Of a stretch of DNA of 64,000 nt, positions 8,451-18,209 are shown one piece after another. Under the pieces are notes generated by a model. It saw nothing but the letters and a program-made list of their open reading frames with translations. It did not search any database and was not told where the DNA came from. Made by a program: the position numbers and the translations under genes. This DNA comes from Limnohabitans sp. Rim28. GTDB lineage: Bacteria; Pseudomonadota; Gammaproteobacteria; Burkholderiales; Burkholderiaceae_C. Position 1 is the first letter of the stretch. Each line of letters begins with the position of its first letter. The stretch spans positions 62,001 through 126,000 of the forward strand of contig NZ_ALKN02000001.1 of NCBI RefSeq assembly GCF_000293865.2, read 5' to 3'.

Positions 8451-10877
8451 ATGGGTTACCCCAATAGCCTTGCCATGAACGCCTTTGTAGACGTCTCTTT
8501 TTTCCCACGCGACGCCAAGCCGCTGTCCAGTTACCGCAAGTTCTGGGCTCAGCGCTTTGGCACGGCCCCATTTTTGCCGATGAGCCGCGAAGAAATGACC
8601 CTGCTGGGCTGGGACAGCTGTGACATTGTTCTGGTCACGGGCGATGCCTATGTGGACCACCCCAGTTTCGGCATGGCCGTCATCGGGCGCATGCTCGAAA
8701 ACCAAGGTTTCAGGGTCGGCATCATTGCCCAGCCCGACTGGACCAGCGCTGAGGCCTTCAAGACTCTGGGCAAACCCAATCTGTTTTGGGGCGTGACCAG
8801 CGGCAACATGGATTCCATGATCAACCGCTACACAGCGGACCGCAAAATTCGCACCGACGATGCCTACACCCCGGGCGATGTGGGTGGCAAACGCCCCGAC
8901 CGCGCCGCCATCGTCTACAGCCAGCGATGCCGCGAGGCCTTTCCTGAGGTGCCCATTGTGCTGGGCGGCATCGAAGGCAGTCTGCGGCGCATCGCGCATT
9001 ACGACTACTGGTCTGACAAAGTCCGCCGCTCGGTGGTGGTGGACAGCAAGTGCGACCTGCTGCTGTATGGCAACGCTGAGCGGGCGATTGTTGAGATCGC
9101 CCACCGCTTGGCGGCGAGAGAGGCTGTGCAAAAAATCACCGATGTGCGAGGCACAGCCTTTGTGCGCCGCCAAGGCGACGAATCGGCTTCCGGCTGGTTT
9201 GAAATTGACTCCACCAGCGTTGACACGCCCGGTCACGTCGAGGCGCACATCAACCCCTATTTAATGATCTCGGATCAAGCGAGAGAGCAGGGCGCCACCT
9301 GTGCACGAGAGGAAGAGGCCAAGGAAGTGGCCGAGGGCCATAACGCCAAAAGCACGCAGGGCATCGAGGCCGATTTGTCCGCCGCAGTGGCCCAAGCCCG
9401 CACCGTGCAAGCGGCCATTCAGCCGCTCACCTTTGTGCCCAACCCCGCTTTGCGTGGCAAAGGCACCCACAAAGTCCCGCCCCGCGACAAGAGCGTGATC
9501 CGCCTGCCCAGTTACGAACAGGTCAAAAGCGACGCCGTGCTGTACGCCCACGCCAACCGCGTGCTGCACCTGGAAACCAACCCCGGCAACGCCCGCTGCT
9601 TGGTGCAAGCGCACGGGGAGGGCGCCACCGCCCGCGACGTGTGGATCACACCGCCGCCCATCCCGCTCACCACGGCCGAGATGGACTTGGTGTTTGACCT
9701 GCCCTATGCGCGCAGCCCACACCCACGCTACGCCGATGAAAACGGCAGCCATGACCACGCGACCAAAATCCCCGCTTGGGAGATGATCCGCTTCTCGGTC
9801 AACATCATGCGTGGCTGCTTTGGCGGCTGCACCTTTTGCTCGATCACCGAGCACGAAGGCCGCATCATCCAAAGCCGCTCTGAAGAATCCATCATCCGCG
9901 AGGTGGAAGAGATCCGTGACAAGGTCAAGGGTTTCACAGGTGTCATCTCTGACCTGGGTGGCCCCACGGCCAACATGTACCGTCTGGGTTGCAAGAGCCC
10001 AGCCATCGAGTCGGCCTGCCGCAAACCCAGCTGCGTGTTCCCAGGCATCTGCCAGAACCTGACCACCGACCATGGCCCGCTGATCAACATGTACCGCCGG
10101 GCGCGCAATCTGAAGGGCATCAAGAAGATCCTGATCGGCTCTGGCCTGCGTTATGACTTGGCTGTGCAGTCCCCCGAGTACGTCAAAGAACTGGTCCAGC
10201 ACCATGTGGGCGGTTACCTCAAGATCGCGCCTGAGCACACCGAAGGCGGTCCGCTGTCCAAAATGATGAAGCCGGGCATCGGCAGCTACGACAAGTTCAA
10301 ACAGATGTTTGACAAGTACAGCGAAGAGGCCGGCAAAAAGCAGTTTCTCATCCCTTACTTCATCGCCGCGCACCCCGGCACCAGCGACGAAGACATGATG
10401 AACTTGGCCGTCTGGCTCAAAAAGAATGGCTTCAGGGCCGACCAGGTGCAGACCTTCTACCCCAGCCCCATGGCCACGGCCACGGCCATGTACCACTCCA
10501 CCCGCAACCCGCTGCGCAAAATCACCCGCGACAGTGAAAAAGTCGACGTCGTCAAAGGCGACAAACGCCGCCGCCTGCACAAGGCGTTTTTGCGCTACCA
10601 CGACGCGAACAACTGGCCGTTGCTGCGAGAGGCTTTGAAAGCCATGGGCCGTTCTGACCTGATTGGCAATGGCAAACACCACTTGATCCCCAGCTGGCAA
10701 CCATTGGCCGAAGAAGGCTACCAAAGCGCACGACGCAAAAACAGCACGGGTGCAGGGGCCAAGTCCTCGGTGTCTTTGTCAACCGCCAAGCGCTCTGCGG
10801 GGGCTTCAAATGCTCAGCCCAAAGCAGGGCAGCTCCTCACCCAGCACACGGGCTTACCACCGCGCCGCAAGAGTTGA
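8451..10877 (+). CDS. ygiQ: YgiQ family radical SAM protein
   Basis: A member of the YgiQ/UPF0313 family of iron-sulfur radical SAM proteins; the reaction is not established. Residues about 50-250 form a B12-binding-like N-terminal domain ([33 protein letters not shown]), and the cluster-binding motif CFGGCTFCS lies at about residues 455-463, with further conserved cysteines ([15 protein letters not shown]) near 515-530. At 808 residues it is longer than the E. coli homologue, partly through a charged stretch at about 280-350 and a basic, low-complexity C-terminal tail. An ATG at 8475 ([10 protein letters not shown]) is an equally plausible start; neither has a convincing ribosome site. It follows the decarboxylase after 42 bp. 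Confidence 0.92.
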   Translation: MGYPNSLAMNAFVDVSFFPRDAKPLSSYRKFWAQRFGTAPFLPMSREEMTLLGWDSCDIVLVTGDAYVDHPSFGMAVIGRMLENQGFRVGIIAQPDWTSAEAFKTLGKPNLFWGVTSGNMDSMINRYTADRKIRTDDAYTPGDVGGKRPDRAAIVYSQRCREAFPEVPIVLGGIEGSLRRIAHYDYWSDKVRRSVVVDSKCDLLLYGNAERAIVEIAHRLAAREAVQKITDVRGTAFVRRQGDESASGWFEIDSTSVDTPGHVEAHINPYLMISDQAREQGATCAREEEAKEVAEGHNAKSTQGIEADLSAAVAQARTVQAAIQPLTFVPNPALRGKGTHKVPPRDKSVIRLPSYEQVKSDAVLYAHANRVLHLETNPGNARCLVQAHGEGATARDVWITPPPIPLTTAEMDLVFDLPYARSPHPRYADENGSHDHATKIPAWEMIRFSVNIMRGCFGGCTFCSITEHEGRIIQSRSEESIIREVEEIRDKVKGFTGVISDLGGPTANMYRLGCKSPAIESACRKPSCVFPGICQNLTTDHGPLINMYRRARNLKGIKKILIGSGLRYDLAVQSPEYVKELVQHHVGGYLKIAPEHTEGGPLSKMMKPGIGSYDKFKQMFDKYSEEAGKKQFLIPYFIAAHPGTSDEDMMNLAVWLKKNGFRADQVQTFYPSPMATATAMYHSTRNPLRKITRDSEKVDVVKGDKRRRLHKAFLRYHDANNWPLLREALKAMGRSDLIGNGKHHLIPSWQPLAEEGYQSARRKNSTGAGAKSSVSLSTAKRSAGASNAQPKAGQLLTQHTGLPPRRKS

Positions 10878-10928
10878 CGACATTTTGAGATTCAGGCCAT
10901 GCCCTGAAACGCCTGAGAAGGTCCCCGC

Positions 10929-11504
10929 TTAAGCGGCGGGCACCGCATTGAAAACACCAAATTGGCTTGCGCTGTAAGCCAATGCTGGGGTGTCGTTCCA
11001 ACCGTAATCGCGCACCTTGCCCAGCACAATCAAATGATCGCCTGCGTCCACCAGTTGGTGCAAGTCGCAGTCAAACCATGCCACTGTGCCGGCCAAGCGC
11101 AGGCGATCGCTGTGGTGTCGTTCCGCCGGCACACCCATAAAACGATCGGTCATGGTGCCAGTGGCAAATTGCATGGCCAGCGCTTGTTGGTCGTGCGCCA
11201 GCACATTCACCATGAAACCATTCGATTCGGTGAAAGCGATCAAACTGCTGGCCGCTTTGCGGATGCTCCACAAGACCATGGCCGGGTTGAGCGACACCGA
11301 GCTGAAAGAGTTGCAGGTCATGCCCACGTCTTGCCAGTCGTGGTGAGCCGTGATCACGGTCACCCCTGTGCCAAAGCAAGCCAAGGCTTTTTTATAGTCA
11401 CCGGTGTTTTCTGGGCGTCCGGGCGGCAAGTCTCGGTCAGCGGCATAAGGGTCGTGGGTCGTGATGTGAGAAGTCTTGGGCAGGGGCAGGTTCATGGGTT
11501 TCAT
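10929..11504 (-). CDS. Flavin reductase-like FMN-binding split-barrel protein
   Basis: A 191-residue member of the flavin-reductase-like split-barrel family, which binds FMN and either supplies reduced flavin to a monooxygenase or acts as a small NAD(P)H-dependent reductase. The core from about residue 36 shows ALACFGTGVTVITA, GMTCNSFSSVSLNPAMVLWS and the FMN-contact region FMVNVLA, then the conserved HLIVLGKV near residue 160. The first 35 residues (Pro/charged) are probably a flexible extension; an internal ATG three codons in (MNLPLPKTS) is an alternative start. The gene begins immediately after the glnD stop, so it is likely co-transcribed with map-glnD. No monooxygenase partner is nearby. 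Confidence 0.88.
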   Translation of the reverse strand: MKPMNLPLPKTSHITTHDPYAADRDLPPGRPENTGDYKKALACFGTGVTVITAHHDWQDVGMTCNSFSSVSLNPAMVLWSIRKAASSLIAFTESNGFMVNVLAHDQQALAMQFATGTMTDRFMGVPAERHHSDRLRLAGTVAWFDCDLHQLVDAGDHLIVLGKVRDYGWNDTPALAYSASQFGVFNAVPAA

Positions 11505-14144
11505 TCAGGAGGGCTGCAAGGTTTGCAGCAACTCGGTTTCGATTTGTATTTGCGCCCGGTTGTGTTGCAACTCGGGGCCGCTGATGAGGAAGTTGTCTTC
11601 AACCCGCTCGCCCAAGGTGCTGATTTTGGCCAAGTGCAGCTGTATGCCATGACGTGCCAGCACCGTGGCAACGCTGTAGAGCAAGCCCATGCGGTCACTG
11701 GCCGAGATGCTGAGCAGCCATTTTTGGGCTTTTTCGTCGGGGCTGAGGCTGACGCGCGGGGTGATGGGAAAGCTTTTGACCCGCCTGGACACACGGCCTC
11801 GCGATGGCGTGGGCAAGGGGCCTTGTTGATCGAGGGCTTGTGCCAAACCTGATTCGACCATGGTCATGAGTTCACGGTAGTGCTCGGGCAGCATGGACGT
11901 GACGATTTGAAACGTGTCCAGCGCCCAACCGGTGCGCGTGGTGTGCACCCGTGCATCGAGGATGCTGAAGCCCGATTGGTCAAAGTGACCGCAGATGCGG
12001 GCAAACAAGTCGGGCTGATCCGGTGTGAACACCAAAACCTGCAAGCCTTCCCCCACAGGGGATGGCCGGGCACGCACGATGGCACGGGCTGGTGAGGCTT
12101 CGGGCAAGGCCACATGGCGCGAGAGTTGCCTGGCGTGCCATGCGATGTCTGAGGCATCGTGGCGCATGAAGTAGCTCACGTCCAAGGTGTCCCAGAGGGC
12201 TTTGTGGCCTTCGTGAGGTTGTGCTTGGCGGGCCAATTCAATCAGGGCTTCGCGTTTTCTGGCCTGCACTTCGGTGTTGGCATCGGGGGCGCTGCCGCCC
12301 AGCACACGCAAAGTGGCCTTGTACAGGTCTTCCAGCAGTTTGCCTTTCCAGGCGTTCCAAACCTTGGGGCTGGTGCCCCGGATGTCGGCCACGGTCAAGA
12401 GATACAGCGCCGTCAGATGCCGCTCGTCGCCCACCCGTTGTGCAAACCGGGCAATGACTTCCGGGTTGCCCAGGTCTTCTTTTTGGGCCACATGGCTCAT
12501 GGTCAGGTGTTCGCTGACCAAAAACTCCACCAGTTTGGCGTCTTCTTTGTCGACACCATGTTGCCTGCAAAAGGTGCGCACCTCGGTGCAACCCAGCTTG
12601 GAGTGGTCACCGCCACGGCCTTTGGCGATGTCGTGGAACAAGGCGGCCGCATACAAGATCCAGGGCTTGTCCCAGTCGCTGGCCAGCTGAGAGCACAAGG
12701 GGTATTCGTGGGTGTGTTCGGCCATGAAAAACCGTCGCACGTTGCGCAGCACCATCAAGATGTGTTGGTCCACCGTGTACGCATGAAACAGGTCGTGCTG
12801 CATTTGGCCCACGATGCGCCGAAACACCCACAAATAGCGGCCCAGCACCGAGGTGTCGTTCATCAGGCGCAGGGCATGTGTGATGCCTTGTGGTTGCTGC
12901 AGGATCTGCAAAAACGTTTGCCGGTTGACCGGGTCAGCCCGAAACCGCCCGTTCATGACCGAGCGCACGTTGTACAGCGCCCGCAGCGTTCGTGCCGACA
13001 GGCCCTTGAGGCCGGGTGTCGCTTGGTAAAGCAAAAAGGTTTCTAGGATGGCGTGCGGGTGCTTTTGGTACAAGTCGTCACTGGCCACTTCGATCAGACC
13101 GGCTTTTTCAAAAAAGCGTTCGTTCAATGGACGGAAATGGTCAATGCTTTCGCCACGTTCGGTCTTCAGGCGGTCCTCAATGTTCAGCAACAAAATCTGG
13201 TTGAGTTGGGTCACCGCCTTGGCCGCCCAGTAATACTGGCGCATCAGTTTCTCGCTGGCCCGCAAAGCCAAGCGGCCCTCAGGTGTCACGTCCGAGCTGA
13301 AGCCAAAGGTTTCGGCCACACTGGTTTGCAGGTCAAACACCAATCGGTCTTCACGGCGCTTGGCTTGCAGGTGCAAACGGGCGCGGATCAAGCCGAGCAA
13401 GGCTTCGTTGCGTTTGATTTGGCGTGCTTCAAGCGGGGTGGCCAAACCCTTGCGGGCCAACTCGTCCCAGCTGTGGCCCAAACCTGCTGCACGGGCGACC
13501 CACAAGATCACTTGCAGGTCGCGCAGACCCCCGGGGGATTCTTTGCAGTTGGGCTCGAGGGCGTAAGGGGTGTTCTCAAACTTGTTGTGGCGTTGGCGCA
13601 TCTCCAGCGTCTTGGCCACCATGAAGGCTTGCGGGTCCATGGCGGCTTGAAAACGCTGCTGAAAATCACCAAACAAATGGGTGTTGCCGGTGACCCTGCG
13701 GGACTCCAGCAAGGACGTCTGAACCGTGATGTCTTTGGCGGCCTCGGCCAAGCATTCTTCGACGGTGCGCACGCTGGAGCCAATGTCCAGGCCCGTGTCC
13801 CAGCAGCTGCCAATGAAACGCTCTAACTGAGCTTGCAGCATTGGGGTGTGCTCGGGGGACTCGCCCTTGGGCAACAGCACCAGGACATCGACATCCGACT
13901 GGGGGAATAACTCCGCGCGGCCAAAGCCACCGACTGCCACCAAACAAAGCTCTGGCGAAAAACCCGCTTGCTGCCACAGCTGTATGAGCAAACCGTCGGC
14001 CAGGATCGACAACTGGCGCAAGGTTTGTTTGAGCCCCCGCGCGGCATAAGTGCTGCTGGCCAAGCCCAACAGCACAGCGACTTTGTCTTGCTTGTAGGTC
14101 TCGCGCAGCACGGCCAGATCGGCCAGCGGAGCAGGGGTTTGCAT
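11505..14144 (-). CDS. glnD: Bifunctional uridylyltransferase/uridylyl-removing enzyme GlnD
   Basis: Senses glutamine and adds or removes UMP on the PII signalling proteins, setting nitrogen assimilation. The 879-residue protein has the nucleotidyltransferase motif [19 protein letters not shown] at about 72-90 (Asp84, Asp86), a GlnE-like helical linker, an HD hydrolase domain with [17 protein letters not shown] near 470-490, and two C-terminal ACT domains (about 690-770 starting [15 protein letters not shown], and 800-875 with [18 protein letters not shown]) that bind glutamine. The ATG at 14144 lies one base after the map stop; an in-frame start at 14171 would overlap map by 26 nt. All catalytic motifs are intact. 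Confidence 0.95.
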   Translation of the reverse strand: MQTPAPLADLAVLRETYKQDKVAVLLGLASSTYAARGLKQTLRQLSILADGLLIQLWQQAGFSPELCLVAVGGFGRAELFPQSDVDVLVLLPKGESPEHTPMLQAQLERFIGSCWDTGLDIGSSVRTVEECLAEAAKDITVQTSLLESRRVTGNTHLFGDFQQRFQAAMDPQAFMVAKTLEMRQRHNKFENTPYALEPNCKESPGGLRDLQVILWVARAAGLGHSWDELARKGLATPLEARQIKRNEALLGLIRARLHLQAKRREDRLVFDLQTSVAETFGFSSDVTPEGRLALRASEKLMRQYYWAAKAVTQLNQILLLNIEDRLKTERGESIDHFRPLNERFFEKAGLIEVASDDLYQKHPHAILETFLLYQATPGLKGLSARTLRALYNVRSVMNGRFRADPVNRQTFLQILQQPQGITHALRLMNDTSVLGRYLWVFRRIVGQMQHDLFHAYTVDQHILMVLRNVRRFFMAEHTHEYPLCSQLASDWDKPWILYAAALFHDIAKGRGGDHSKLGCTEVRTFCRQHGVDKEDAKLVEFLVSEHLTMSHVAQKEDLGNPEVIARFAQRVGDERHLTALYLLTVADIRGTSPKVWNAWKGKLLEDLYKATLRVLGGSAPDANTEVQARKREALIELARQAQPHEGHKALWDTLDVSYFMRHDASDIAWHARQLSRHVALPEASPARAIVRARPSPVGEGLQVLVFTPDQPDLFARICGHFDQSGFSILDARVHTTRTGWALDTFQIVTSMLPEHYRELMTMVESGLAQALDQQGPLPTPSRGRVSRRVKSFPITPRVSLSPDEKAQKWLLSISASDRMGLLYSVATVLARHGIQLHLAKISTLGERVEDNFLISGPELQHNRAQIQIETELLQTLQPS

Positions 14145-14145
14145 G

Positions 14146-14961
14146 TCAGGCAGCGGCGGTGCCGGACACAAAGCTGGGGATGGCGGGCGAACCCGCTGAC
14201 ACCGTCAACACTTCGTAGCCTGTTTCGGTGACCAACACCGTGTGCTCCCACTGAGCCGACAAAGAGTGGTCCTTGGTGATGATGGTCCAGCCATCGCCCA
14301 TTTCCTTGATGTCGCGCTTGCCCGCGTTGATCATGGGCTCAATGGTGAAGACCATGCCTGCGACCAATTGGGTGAGCGTGCCTGGCTTGCCGTAGTGCAG
14401 CACCTGGGGTTCTTCGTGGAACACCTGGCCGATACCGTGACCGCAGAACTCGCGTACCACCGAAAAGCCGTGGCCTTCGGCAAACTTTTGGATGGCGTGG
14501 CCGATGTCGCCCAAATGTGCGCCAGGTTTGACCTGCTCAATGCCTTTCCACATGGCGTCGTAGGTGAGGGCGGCCAAGCGCTTGGCGGCAATGGTGCCAT
14601 CTCCCACCATGAACATGCGGCTGGTATCACCGTGCCAGCCGTCTTTGATCACCGTGATGTCGATGTTCACCGAGTCCCCTTTTTTGAGCGGCTTGTCGTT
14701 CGGAATGCCGTGGCACACCTGGTGATTGACCGAGGTGCAGATGGACTTGGGGTAGGGCTTGTAGCCGCCCGGTGCGTAGTTCAAAGGGGCCGGGATGGCG
14801 TGCTGAACGTCGACGATGTAGTCGTGGCAGAGCTTGTCGAGTTCGTTGGTGGTGACACCGGGCTTGACGAAAGGGGTGATGAAGTCCAGAACTTCGGAGG
14901 CCAGACGACCGGCGATGCGCATGGCCGCGGCGTCTTCCTTGCTTTTGATGGTGATGCTCAT
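14146..14961 (-). CDS. map: Methionine aminopeptidase type I
   Basis: Removes the initiator methionine from nascent proteins using a di-metal centre. The 271-residue length fits type I bacterial enzymes. Metal ligands are visible in order: Asp in [12 protein letters not shown] and in HGDTSRMF (about 98-113), His in [15 protein letters not shown] (about 172-186), Glu in FTIEPMI (about 205-211) and Glu in [10 protein letters not shown] near 240. The N-terminus [19 protein letters not shown] is standard. It is the first gene of the minus-strand set map-glnD-flavin reductase; the usual betaproteobacterial rpsB-tsf neighbour would lie upstream but here a GntR operon is divergent instead. Confidence 0.97.
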   Translation of the reverse strand: MSITIKSKEDAAAMRIAGRLASEVLDFITPFVKPGVTTNELDKLCHDYIVDVQHAIPAPLNYAPGGYKPYPKSICTSVNHQVCHGIPNDKPLKKGDSVNIDITVIKDGWHGDTSRMFMVGDGTIAAKRLAALTYDAMWKGIEQVKPGAHLGDIGHAIQKFAEGHGFSVVREFCGHGIGQVFHEEPQVLHYGKPGTLTQLVAGMVFTIEPMINAGKRDIKEMGDGWTIITKDHSLSAQWEHTVLVTETGYEVLTVSAGSPAIPSFVSGTAAA

Positions 14962-15104
14962 GCCGCAATTATCCCATTCGCAAGCCCTGCTTTCGTTCTG
15001 GGTGCCTGAAGACCCCTCTTGCCCTTCGTGAGATGGCGCCTTGGCCGATTTGCACCCTGGTCATCGGGTTTTCCCTCTCACTGCAGCCCATCTGGTTTTT
15101 GTAT

Positions 15105-15116
15105 TCTGTATACAGA
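15105..15116. promoter_or_regulatory. Perfect 12-bp palindrome, likely operator of the GntR/FCD regulator
   Basis: The sequence TCTGTATACAGA is fully palindromic and ends one base before the regulator ATG at 15118. Its GTATAC core resembles operators described for FCD-type GntR regulators, which often bind TNGTNNNACNA-like sites; this one reads CTGTATACAG at the centre. Its position would let the regulator block its own transcription or translation initiation, and so the whole coupled operon. The role is inferred from position and symmetry. Confidence 0.6.
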
Positions 15117-15117
15117 G

Positions 15118-15804
15118 ATGACTAATCCAAGCATTCAACTGACGACAGCGCCTGATTTGGTGGAGCAGGTCTATGCCCGATTGCTCGATGCCATCAGCGA
15201 AGGCAGCTTGCAAGCTGGCACCCGCTTGAACCAAGAAGAGCTTGCGGCAGGATTTGCAGTGTCAAGACAACCTGTATTGCAAGCCCTGCGTTTGCTCAAA
15301 AAAGACGGGTTTGTCGAGGACGCGCCTGGCCGAGGCGTTCAGGTCACGCAACTCGATGTGAACTGGATTGCCAAGGTGTACCAAGTGCGCGGCAGCCTGG
15401 ATGCTCTGGCCGTGCGTTTGGCCGCCGAGCGGGGCGCCAAGATTGACCCAGAGGTCATGAAACAAGGGCGCAGGGTTCACCAAACGCGCGACGTGCAGGC
15501 CATGATCCAAGCCGATTTGGCTTTCCACCGTGCCATTTACCAAGCTTCGGGTAACCCCCTCATTGCACAAAGCATTGAGCTGCACTGGCACCACCTCAAG
15601 CGGGTCATGGGCGCGGTGCTGCAGTCATCTGAGCAGAGGCAAACCGTGTGGGACGAACACGAAGCCATTGCGCAAGCCATTGCCTCAGGCAAGGCCGATG
15701 TGGCCGTGCGCTTGGTGCAAGAGCACGTCCATGAGGCCAGCGTGCAACTCACGGCCCGACTTTCCGAACAAATTCAACACCTTCAAACAGGAGCGCAAGC
15801 ATGA
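15118..15804 (+). CDS. GntR family transcriptional regulator, FCD (FadR-like) subfamily
   Basis: A 228-residue DNA-binding repressor or activator. Residues about 10-75 form the winged helix-turn-helix (VEQVYARLLDAISEGSLQAGTRL then EELAAGFAVSRQPVLQALRLL), and residues about 85-220 form the all-helical FCD effector domain (VYQVRGSLDALAVRLAAERG, DLAFHRAIYQASGNP, with the His residues that bind a metal and help hold carboxylate effectors). The ATG at 15118 is chosen because family members begin just before this helix and because the upstream extension to 15019 has no recognisable content. The stop overlaps the next gene by ATGA, so it is the first cistron of the operon it probably controls. Confidence 0.92.
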   Translation: MTNPSIQLTTAPDLVEQVYARLLDAISEGSLQAGTRLNQEELAAGFAVSRQPVLQALRLLKKDGFVEDAPGRGVQVTQLDVNWIAKVYQVRGSLDALAVRLAAERGAKIDPEVMKQGRRVHQTRDVQAMIQADLAFHRAIYQASGNPLIAQSIELHWHHLKRVMGAVLQSSEQRQTVWDEHEAIAQAIASGKADVAVRLVQEHVHEASVQLTARLSEQIQHLQTGAQA

Positions 15805-16673
15805 GACTGACCCCCGAACAACTGGAACAATTTGACCGCGATGGTTATTTGTTTTTCCCTGGCCTCTTCACCCCAGAAGAAACCAAAAACATGACCGACG
15901 CGGTCCCGGAGTTGTACAGCCGCCGCGAGGCCTACAACGTGCGCGAAAAAGGCAGCGACGCCGTGCGCACCAACTTTGCGGCCCACATGTACAGCGAGCC
16001 CTTTGCCAAATTGGCACGGCACCCCCGCATGATCGAGCCCGTGCAAGACCTGTTTGGCGAAGAGCTGTACATGCACCAATTCAAGATCAACGGCAAGATG
16101 GCTTTTGAGGGCGATGTGTGGCAGTGGCACCAGGACTACGGCACTTGGCTCAACGACGACATGATGCCCACCGAGCGGGCCATGAACGTGGCGATTTTTC
16201 TGGACGACGTGAACCCCTTCAACGGCCCGCTGATGTTCATCCCCGGCAGCCACAAAAAAGGCGTGGTCGAAGCCAAACATGACCTGTCGACCACCAGCTA
16301 CCCCTTGTGGACGGTGGACAACGACCTGATTGCCCAATTGGTGGAGCGCGCCGGCGGCAAAGAGGGTGGCATCGTCAGCCCCACGGGCCCAGCCGGCTCC
16401 ATGATCCTCTTCCACAGCTGCTTGGTGCATGCATCGGTCGGCAATTTGTCGCCCTGGAACCGAGTGAGTGTGTACCTGAGCCTGTGTGCGGTGTCCAACC
16501 ACATCCGCCGCCACAAGCGACCCGAATACATCGCGCACCGCGATTTCACACCCATCAGCTGCCTGCCCGACGACTGCTTGGTGAACAGTTACCCCGTGGA
16601 CTTGCCCTGGAAGACCGGCATGCCTGAAAGCGCCCTGAAAACCTCGTTGGATGTGTTGAAAGAAGCCGCATGA
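15801..16673 (+). CDS. Phytanoyl-CoA dioxygenase (PhyH) family protein, ectoine-hydroxylase-like
   Basis: A predicted non-heme Fe(II)/2-oxoglutarate dioxygenase of 290 residues that would hydroxylate a small substrate. The iron ligands are His110 and Asp112 in WQWHQDYGTW and His210 in FHSCLVHASVGNLS, with Arg221 positioned for 2-oxoglutarate. The stretch around residues 107-123 resembles the EctD signature (FxWHSDFETWHxEDGMP) and the H-to-H spacing of 100 is close to that of EctD enzymes, but several signature residues differ and there are no ectABC genes in the window, so ectoine itself is not a safe substrate. It is coupled by ATGA overlaps to the regulator before it and the oxidoreductase after it. 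Confidence 0.88.
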   Translation: MRLTPEQLEQFDRDGYLFFPGLFTPEETKNMTDAVPELYSRREAYNVREKGSDAVRTNFAAHMYSEPFAKLARHPRMIEPVQDLFGEELYMHQFKINGKMAFEGDVWQWHQDYGTWLNDDMMPTERAMNVAIFLDDVNPFNGPLMFIPGSHKKGVVEAKHDLSTTSYPLWTVDNDLIAQLVERAGGKEGGIVSPTGPAGSMILFHSCLVHASVGNLSPWNRVSVYLSLCAVSNHIRRHKRPEYIAHRDFTPISCLPDDCLVNSYPVDLPWKTGMPESALKTSLDVLKEAA

Positions 16674-18013
16674 ACCTGCACGCCAAACTCCTGCAACGCG
16701 CTGCAGAAAACCGCCCCATCCGCATTGGTCTGATTGGTGCGGGTAAATTCGGCGCCATGTATTTGGCGCAAATTCCGCGCACCCCCGGTGTGCATTTGGT
16801 GGGCATTGCCGACCTGTCGCCCGACGGCGCCCGCGCCAACCTCGCCCGCGTCGGCTGGGAGGCCGAGCGCCTGTCGGCCCGCAGCCTGGACGATGCCGTC
16901 CAACACGGCACCACCCATGTGGGCGATGACTGGCAAAGCCTGGTGCGTCACCCGGCGGTGGACGTGGTCGTGGAATGCACCGGCTCACCCTTGCACGCGG
17001 TGGACCACATTTTGGAAGCTTTTGCCCACCGCAAACATGTGGTGAATGTGACCGTGGAGGCCGATGCCTTTTGCGGCCCCCTGCTGGCCACACGCGCTCA
17101 AACCGCAGGTGTGGTGTATTCGCTGGCCTTTGGTGACCAGCCTGCACTCATTTGCGATCTGGTGGACTGGGCCCGCACCTGCGGCTTTCCGGTGGTGGCG
17201 GCAGGCCGTGGCCACAAGTGGCTGCCGCACTTCAGCGAATCCACGCCCGAAACCGTGTGGGGCTACTACGGCCTCACACCCGAGCAAGCCGCGCGCGGGG
17301 GTCTGAACCCCAAAATGTTCAACAGCTTTTTGGACGGTTCCAAGCCCTCGATCGAGAGCACGGCGGTGTCCAATGCCACCGGCCTGGGCGTGCCCAGCAA
17401 CGGTTTGCTCTACCCGCCTGCCAGTGTTGAAGACATTCCCTACGTCACCCGCCCCATCTCGGAAGGCGGCGTGCTCGAGCGCAAGGGCATGGTGGAGGTG
17501 ATTTCCAGCCTGGAAACCGATGGCCGCAAAATCCCCTATGACATCCGCATGGGCGTGTGGGTCACGGTGGAGGCCGAGACCGATTACATCAAAAACTGTT
17601 TTGAAGAGTACAACGCCCACACCGACCCCTCGGGCCGTTACTTCACGCTGTACAAGCGCTGGCACCTGATTGGGCTGGAAGTGGGCGTGAGCGTGGCCAG
17701 TGTCGCTCTGCGCAACGAGCCCACCGGCGTGGCCATCGGCTGGAACGCCGACGTGGTGGCCACCGCCAAGCGCGACCTCAAACCCGGCGATATGCTGGAC
17801 GGCGAGGGCGGCTACACCGTATGGGGCAAGCTGCTGCCCGCCGCCACCTCCAAGCGCATGGGTGGGGTGCCGCTGGGCTTGGCGCACGGCGTCAAGGTCG
17901 TTCGCCCCGTGGCCAAAGGCCAAAGCCTCACTTGGGACGACGTGGCCATGGACACAAGCACCCACGCCTACAAAATCCGGCGCGAGATGGAGGCGACTTC
18001 GGTGCTGGGTTGA
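16670..18013 (+). CDS. COG4091-type NAD(P)-binding oxidoreductase with C-terminal SAF domain
   Basis: A 447-residue protein with an N-terminal Rossmann fold (RIGLIGAGKFGAMYLAQI, about 18-35) resembling homoserine dehydrogenase, a middle catalytic-like domain (about 150-340, including SLAFGDQPALICDLVDWAR and FLDGSKPSIESTAVSNATG) and a C-terminal SAF domain (about 365-440, AKRDLKPGDMLDGEGGYTVWG and VRPVAKGQSLTWDDV), which in other proteins binds sugar acids or sialic-type ligands. The family is annotated as predicted homoserine dehydrogenase, but reactions of this group are poorly defined. In this operon it would act on the product or a sibling substrate of the PhyH dioxygenase. It ends the operon before a strong terminator. 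Confidence 0.85.
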   Translation: MNLHAKLLQRAAENRPIRIGLIGAGKFGAMYLAQIPRTPGVHLVGIADLSPDGARANLARVGWEAERLSARSLDDAVQHGTTHVGDDWQSLVRHPAVDVVVECTGSPLHAVDHILEAFAHRKHVVNVTVEADAFCGPLLATRAQTAGVVYSLAFGDQPALICDLVDWARTCGFPVVAAGRGHKWLPHFSESTPETVWGYYGLTPEQAARGGLNPKMFNSFLDGSKPSIESTAVSNATGLGVPSNGLLYPPASVEDIPYVTRPISEGGVLERKGMVEVISSLETDGRKIPYDIRMGVWVTVEAETDYIKNCFEEYNAHTDPSGRYFTLYKRWHLIGLEVGVSVASVALRNEPTGVAIGWNADVVATAKRDLKPGDMLDGEGGYTVWGKLLPAATSKRMGGVPLGLAHGVKVVRPVAKGQSLTWDDVAMDTSTHAYKIRREMEATSVLG

Positions 18014-18030
18014 ACGGTCCATTTGTCGGA

Positions 18031-18080
18031 CATCCAGAAAGCCGTGTTGCATCCGCTGCACGGCTTTTTTCTTCTGGATG
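18031..18080 (+). terminator. Rho-independent terminator of the GntR-PhyH-oxidoreductase operon
   Basis: An inner stem GCCGTG (18041-18046) / CACGGC (18059-18064) is followed directly by six T, and an outer stem CATCCAG (18031-18037) / CTGGATG (18074-18080) encloses it. It begins 17 nt after the operon's last stop codon. Confidence 0.78.
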
Positions 18081-18209
18081 AAGACAGTCATGGATCTGTC
18101 CATCTTGACTCCAGATAAGGGTTTCCCCCGTTAAAATACCGCCTTTGCCGGCCAGCCCCAGTCAGCGGCCCCGGAATGACGGTTTTCTGTCTCTTTACAA
18201 GGCCACCCC

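Noticed and set aside
9261-10724. A 487-codon open frame antisense to ygiQ
   Set aside because: Shadow frame of a well-supported radical SAM gene with no ribosome site or family features.
18105-18137. TTGACT plus TAAAAT as a sigma70 promoter for purL
   Set aside because: The spacer is 21 bp, too long for a normal promoter. The -10 element alone may still be used.
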